The translations under genes were made by a program, and so were the position numbers. From NCBI GenBank assembly GCA_028678715.1, contig JAJRCY010000023.1, positions 1 through 9,724 on the forward strand: a stretch of DNA of 9,724 nt, read 5' to 3'. This document shows, one piece after another, positions 6,926 through 9,724 of this stretch. This DNA is from Methanomicrobiales archaeon. Its GTDB lineage: Archaea; Halobacteriota; Methanomicrobia; Methanomicrobiales; JACTUA01. Position 1 is the first letter of the stretch. Each line of letters starts with the position of its first letter. Below the pieces are notes generated by a model that ran no database searches, was not told the origin of the DNA, and worked only from the letters and a program-made list of their open reading frames with translations.

Positions 6926-6942
6926 CAGGATTTGTTTGGTCG

Positions 6943-6976
6943 GGGGTTACCCTCTCCGGCGGTGTGCGGTGACCCC
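6943..6976. other. Nine-base-pair hairpin
   Basis: GGGGTTACC (6943-6951) pairs with GGTGACCCC (6968-6976), eight Watson-Crick pairs plus one G-T wobble, around a 16-base loop. On the minus strand it stands about 20 bases before the T5 tracts and may strengthen termination or protect the 3' end of the response regulator mRNA. Confidence 0.45.
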
Positions 6977-7038
6977 GGGGACCCTCCGGAAGGCGGTGAG
7001 AAAACGGGGTGGGGAGAATGCCCCTCCGGAGGTGAAAC

Positions 7039-7060
7039 GGGGAGGGTGCCCGCCCTCCCC
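7039..7060. other. Perfect 8-bp hairpin
   Basis: GGGGAGGG (7039-7046) pairs exactly with CCCTCCCC (7053-7060) around the loop TGCCCG. The nearby decamer CCTCCGGAGG (7023-7032) is a perfect palindrome. Both lie in the 3' region of the response regulator transcript. Confidence 0.45.
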
Positions 7061-7109
7061 CTGCAGAGGACAGTTCTTCCTGGATGGGAAGAAAGTCGCG
7101 CAGGGGGCT

Positions 7110-7123
7110 GGGGAACATTCCCC
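7110..7123. other. Inverted repeat just after the response regulator stop
   Basis: GGGGAA (7110-7115) and TTCCCC (7118-7123) form a perfect 6-bp inverted repeat with a 2-base centre, starting two bases past the TAA on the minus strand. It could fold at the 3' end of the mRNA or serve as a binding site. Confidence 0.4.
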
Positions 7124-7125
7124 GG

Positions 7126-8013
7126 TTATTTCTTCTCGTCCCCGCTGCCTTTCACCAGGTAGCCCAGGTCGATCTCCTTCAACAGTTCCGGGGCAATGGC
7201 CCGGAAGGCCTCATCCACCCTTTTTATGGACTCCAGCGTCTCGTCGCTGGGCATCTGGTTTGCGGTCCGGGGACGGAAGACCACCACCGCCCCGATGATG
7301 GTCCCCCGGTCGTCCCGGATGGGGGAGGAGGTCTCCTCCAGGTGCCATTTCGCCCCCGTCCTGGCCGTGAGGACCGTGTCGGCCGGTTCCGAGACCAGGT
7401 TCCCCTCCCCGATGGCCCGGAGGGCGGGGTTGTCAATAGGGATCCCGGAACGCTCCCGGAACTGGTGGAGCACTTCAGGGAGCGGGTGCATGAAGGCGTC
7501 CCGGCCTCCCCAGCCGGTGATGAACTCCGCGGCCGGGTTCATGAAGGTGATGAACCCCTGGGCGTTCGTGGTGATGACCCCGTCCGTGATGGCGACGAGC
7601 GTTTTTCTGAACCATTCGGCCTGCTCCTTCGTGGACCGCTCCCGCCGGTGCTTGTAGATGGCCATCTCCAGGGTCGTCTTCAGTGCCGTGTCGGTGAAGG
7701 GCTTGATCAGGTAGCCGTAGGGCTCGGTGATCTTGGCCCGCTCCACCGTCCGCTCGTCGGAGTAGGAGGTGAGGTACACGATGGGGATCTGCAGGGAGGC
7801 GATCTGCTCCGCCGCCTCGATGCCGTCGATGGACCCCTTGAGCCGGATGTCCATCAGTACCAGGTCGGGGTGGGTCTCGGCCGCCTTCTTCACCGCCTCC
7901 TCGCCGGATGCCACTATCCCGGCGACGCCGTACCCCAGTTCCTTCAGGCTGTCGGCAATCTGCCGTGCAGTTACGAATTCGTCTTCCACAACAAGGATAT
8001 TGGCCCGGACCAC
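7126..8013 (-). CDS. Response regulator with receiver (REC) and PAS domains
   Basis: This 295-residue cytoplasmic protein of a phosphorelay has no DNA-binding output. The receiver domain (about 4-120) has the acidic pair E10/D11, the phospho-acceptor D55 in LVLMDIRL, T82 in VYLTSY and K104 in LIKPF. A short charged linker leads to a PAS domain (about 133-248), with DGVITTNAQGFITFMNPAAE (144-163) and a closing PIRDDRGTIIGAVVVFR (231-247). A helical tail (256-295) follows. The start is GTG: GGAGGT on the minus strand (8022-8027) lies 8 bases ahead, and the first strand ANILVVEDE begins four residues in. REC-PAS proteins of this kind are frequent in Methanomicrobiales and probably signal through protein contacts. 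A histidine kinase on the same strand begins about 1.1 kb upstream and is a candidate partner, but a broken gene separates them. Confidence 0.92.
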   Translation of the reverse strand: MVRANILVVEDEFVTARQIADSLKELGYGVAGIVASGEEAVKKAAETHPDLVLMDIRLKGSIDGIEAAEQIASLQIPIVYLTSYSDERTVERAKITEPYGYLIKPFTDTALKTTLEMAIYKHRRERSTKEQAEWFRKTLVAITDGVITTNAQGFITFMNPAAEFITGWGGRDAFMHPLPEVLHQFRERSGIPIDNPALRAIGEGNLVSEPADTVLTARTGAKWHLEETSSPIRDDRGTIIGAVVVFRPRTANQMPSDETLESIKRVDEAFRAIAPELLKEIDLGYLVKGSGDEKK

Positions 8014-8021
8014 GCGAGAAG

Positions 8022-8027
8022 ACCTCC
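8022..8027 (-). promoter_or_regulatory. Ribosome binding site fixing a GTG start
   Basis: A perfect GGAGGT within AAGGAGGTC lies 8 bases before the GTG at 8013, making that GTG the start of the response regulator. Confidence 0.75.
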
Positions 8028-8030
8028 TTA

Positions 8031-8128
8031 CCTTTCCATTCGGGAAACCGGATGATAAATGTAGACCCCTCAGGGAGGGGGGAACTCCTTTCCATCACAC
8101 TCACATGCACCCGAACCTGAACCGCGTT
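8031..8128 (-). pseudogene. Possible C-terminal remnant of a histidine kinase
   Basis: In the minus-strand frame starting after a TGA at 8129-8131, the translation contains LPEGSTFIIRFPEW (8036-8077). This resembles the final strand of a histidine kinase ATPase domain (pattern G-STF-x-I-x-x-P). It lies directly before a response regulator, where a kinase gene would be expected. No G-box, N-box or H-box is visible upstream, and the frame carries on into the response regulator gene in another phase. If real, it is the last 15-30 codons of a deleted kinase. The match is short and could be chance. Confidence 0.3.
8055..8060 (-). promoter_or_regulatory. Possible TATA box of the response regulator gene
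   Basis: TTTATC on the minus strand (in ACATTTATCATCC) would place initiation near 8031, just ahead of the ribosome binding site. The same bases also encode part of the kinase-like remnant described for 8031-8128, so the match may be incidental. Confidence 0.35.
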
Positions 8129-8214
8129 TCATTTGAACGATGTGTTCCCGTCAGCGTGCAGCAACCCTTTCATGATGCCATGGCGCAGGATATTTCAGGC
8201 CAGGGATCGGTACT

Positions 8215-9057
8215 CTGACCCTGGTCAGTGCGTTCATAAAAAAACACGCTGTCGTGTCATTCTTCCTCCTTGCCTGTCTCTTCTCCTGGATTCTGCGGGG
8301 GGCTGATGATTGCGTCCTCGAAATGACTGTTACCATTTCGATTTCCCACGAGCTGGATAGGGAGTTTCGGGCCGTCGCTGGCAGCCATTGCCGTCTGCGG
8401 ATGCATCGGCGGATGGGCAGGGATACGAAAGGTGGCGGCATTGCAGGTTCGTTTCAGCCGCTCCATGTATCTCGTCAGCATCTTCGGCATAGCCATGCTG
8501 TATCCCCTGAGTGTTCTCGTGTTTACTCTCGTGGGCAATGCAGCGTTGGTAGCCGCCGGGGTTTCGACCCTGGGGGCCTCTTCTGGCAGGTACCCGTCCT
8601 GTACCCCATCATTCTCGTCATCGGAGGTCCGCTGGGGGAAGAGATTGGCTGGAGGGGTTTTGTCCTCCCCCGGTTCCTGAAGCAGACGACCCCGCTCATG
8701 GCAGGCCTGGAGTGCGGTATTCTCTGGGCGGTATGGCACCTGCCCCTGTTCTGGCTTCCGGGATCAAGCCAGACCGGCATGCCTCTGCCGTTGTTTGTCC
8801 TGGAGATACTCGCGGTCAGCGTGATATTCACCTGGATCTACCTCCGTTCCTCCCGCAGCCTCCTCGCCATCCTTCTCGCCCATACCAGTTTTAATGTGGC
8901 CGGCTACCTTGTTTCAGTAGCGTACCCCGGTTTACAGGAAAGTGTGCCGTTCAACCTGACACTCACGCTGGTCCTCACCGTCTGCGCCCTTGTGCTCATC
9001 GCTACGGATCCTCAGGTCTGGCGAAGTGGTGGCGGCGTCAGGACGAACCAGGGATGA
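8215..9057 (+). pseudogene. CPBP-family intramembrane metalloprotease, broken by frameshifts, a stop and a lost start
   Basis: CPBP (Abi/CAAX-type) proteases are multi-pass membrane enzymes that cut or process membrane-linked substrates. The C-terminal half is well preserved: GGPLGEEIGWRG carries the EExxxR motif, ILWAVWHLPLF the second histidine motif, and LLAHTSFN the HxxxN motif. The N-terminal half makes sense only by switching frame. First comes LVSAFIKKHAVVSFFLLACLFSW in one frame (split: LVSAFIKKHAVV, SFFLLACLFSW). The next frame, from 8303, gives SWIGSFGPSLAAIAV and then SMYLVSIFGIAMLYPLSVL. From about 8577 the first frame resumes with LFWQVPVLYPI. The switches fall at a G6 run (8297-8302, one G too many) and a G5 run (8572-8576, one G too few). 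A TGA (8324-8326) interrupts the middle segment. No ATG, GTG or TTG opens the protein; a CTG at 8215 sits where the start should be. The restored protein would have about 280 residues. Frame one stays open throughout, so an automatic call from GTG 8254 would give 267 residues with about 90 wrong ones. Sequencing error at the G-runs would not explain the TGA. Confidence 0.75.
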
Positions 9058-9106
9058 ACCGGAGGGGTGGTACGGTTCCCCCCTCATTAATCTTGGAGCG
9101 GAAACC

Positions 9107-9724
9107 TCAGGTATCCTTCGGGGTTACCCTTGCCGGTATTCCGATTCTGTAGGAGGTTCCCCCTTCCCTCTGTATCTCGATACTGCCTCCCAGCTGGGTG
9201 GTGACCAGGCCATGGACCAGCGAGAGGCCCAGGGTATCGGTGGAACCGAAGTCCACGCTTTCAGGGAGACCGATCCCGTCATCGGAGAAGACCATGTCGT
9301 AGCCGCCTTCGGCCGTTTTTGAGAGGGAGATCCGGATGGTCCCCTTCCGCCCCTCCGGGAAGGCGTACTTCAGGGCATTGGAGACCAGCTCGTTCACGAT
9401 GAGTCCGCAGGGAATGGCGGTATCGATGTCCATGCAGACGTCCGTGGCTTCCAGGGTGAGGGTCACCCGTGCCGCCATGTCTGCGTAGGACCGGAGCAGG
9501 AAATCGGTGAGCCGGCCCAGGTATTCCTGCATCCGGATCCGGCCGAAGGACTTGGACTGGTACAGGTTCTCATGGATCAGGGCCATGGTCCGGATCCGGT
9601 GCTCGCTGTCGGTGAACATCTGCTGCACGGCAGGATCTTTGATCTTCCGGGCCTGGAGCGAGAGGAATGCCGAGATCACCTGCATGTTGTTCTTCACCCG
9701 GTGGTGGATCTCCTGCAGGAGCCG
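9107..9724 (-). CDS. Sensor histidine kinase, HisKA_2 type, C-terminal part (5' end outside window)
   Basis: The visible 205 residues hold the whole kinase core; the sensory N-terminus lies beyond the right edge. The phospho-acceptor region reads LLQEIHHRVKNNMQVIS (2-18), with the histidine before RVKNN (residue 8) the likely acceptor. The dimerisation helices run to about 85. The ATPase domain shows the N-box GLIVNELVSNALKYAFPEG (107-125), the G1 box SDDGIGLP (147-154) and the G2 region LGLSLVHGLVTTQLGGSIEI (165-184). It ends normally after YRIGIPARVTPKDT with TGA at 9107-9109. An internal GTG before KNNMQ could be miscalled as a start, but the H-box upstream of it is in frame. It converges with the broken protease gene (49 bp between stops). 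The REC-PAS regulator downstream on the same strand is a possible partner. Confidence 0.92.
   Translation of the reverse strand, partial: RLLQEIHHRVKNNMQVISAFLSLQARKIKDPAVQQMFTDSEHRIRTMALIHENLYQSKSFGRIRMQEYLGRLTDFLLRSYADMAARVTLTLEATDVCMDIDTAIPCGLIVNELVSNALKYAFPEGRKGTIRISLSKTAEGGYDMVFSDDGIGLPESVDFGSTDTLGLSLVHGLVTTQLGGSIEIQREGGTSYRIGIPARVTPKDT

Larger units (their letters stand above)
6443..7125. other. 683-bp stretch without a long gene
   Basis: Open frames up to about 140 codons exist here, but their composition is like shadows in GC-rich DNA. From left to right I see a GC-rich spacer, a perfect hairpin (6572-6591), a candidate small gene on the minus strand (6602-6739), its possible leader (6740-6810), an AT-rich island (6811-6940) with TATA-like elements and oligo-A/T tracts, and a GC-rich hairpin-dense stretch (6943-7123) just past the end of the response regulator gene. 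No tRNA or rRNA was recognised. Confidence 0.6.

Noticed and set aside
6906..7118. A 70-codon minus-strand frame directly after the response regulator.
   Set aside because: It has no ribosome binding site, a proline- and arginine-rich composition, and overlaps several hairpins and the terminator tracts.
7028..7168. A perfect GGAGGTGA on the plus strand followed by a GTG-started frame of about 36 codons.
   Set aside because: It runs into the end of the response regulator gene on the other strand, has no coding-like composition, and the motif is part of a palindrome (CCTCCGGAGG).
8324..8326. TGA in the CPBP gene read as selenocysteine or recoding.
   Set aside because: No selenocysteine insertion structure is apparent, the position is not a redox site in this family, and other lesions in the gene point to decay.

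Overview
The window looks like a chromosomal segment of a GC-rich methanogenic archaeon, most likely of the order Methanomicrobiales. The lineage call is inference. It rests on a diphthamide synthase (Dph5), an archaeal two-KH NusA-like factor, a DUF357 protein, TATA-box promoters with GGAGGTGAT-type ribosome binding sites, and the HisKA_2 kinase and REC-PAS regulator types common in that order.

Left part, plus strand (233-5651). A compact run starts with a DtxR/MntR-type regulator carrying a C-terminal FeoA domain. It overlaps feoB (ferrous iron transporter) by one base. After 28 bp and a strong ribosome binding site comes dph5, which overlaps by ATGA a protein with two DUF357 domains. A TATA box then starts a probably leaderless flippase-like membrane protein gene, followed by a DUF151 (bifunctional nuclease family) gene. 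The 232 bp before the regulator hold two copies of a GC-rich hairpin repeat 91 bp apart, with a third long hairpin between them.

Middle, minus strand (5644-6442). A NusA-like gene and hisE form a two-gene unit with an ATGA overlap and its own TATA box. The end of hisE overlaps the end of the DUF151 gene by 8 bp, tail to tail.

The stretch 6443-7125 has no long credible gene. It contains a candidate 45-codon small gene on the minus strand (6602-6739) with a good ribosome binding site, several perfect hairpins, and a sharply AT-rich island of about 130 bp (6811-6940) that supplies a promoter on one side and oligo-T termination tracts on the other.

Right part (7126-9724). On the minus strand lie a REC-PAS response regulator and, entering from the window edge, the C-terminal part of a HisKA_2-type histidine kinase. 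Between them on the plus strand is a CPBP-family intramembrane protease gene that I read as broken: it has no usable start, two opposite frameshifts at G-runs and an in-frame TGA. A short stretch upstream of the response regulator resembles the last strand of another histidine kinase, so this end of the window looks like a decaying signalling locus.

Together the genes cover iron uptake and its control, elongation factor 2 modification, transcription, histidine biosynthesis and phosphorelay sensing. I found no CRISPR array, tRNA, rRNA or intact mobile element.
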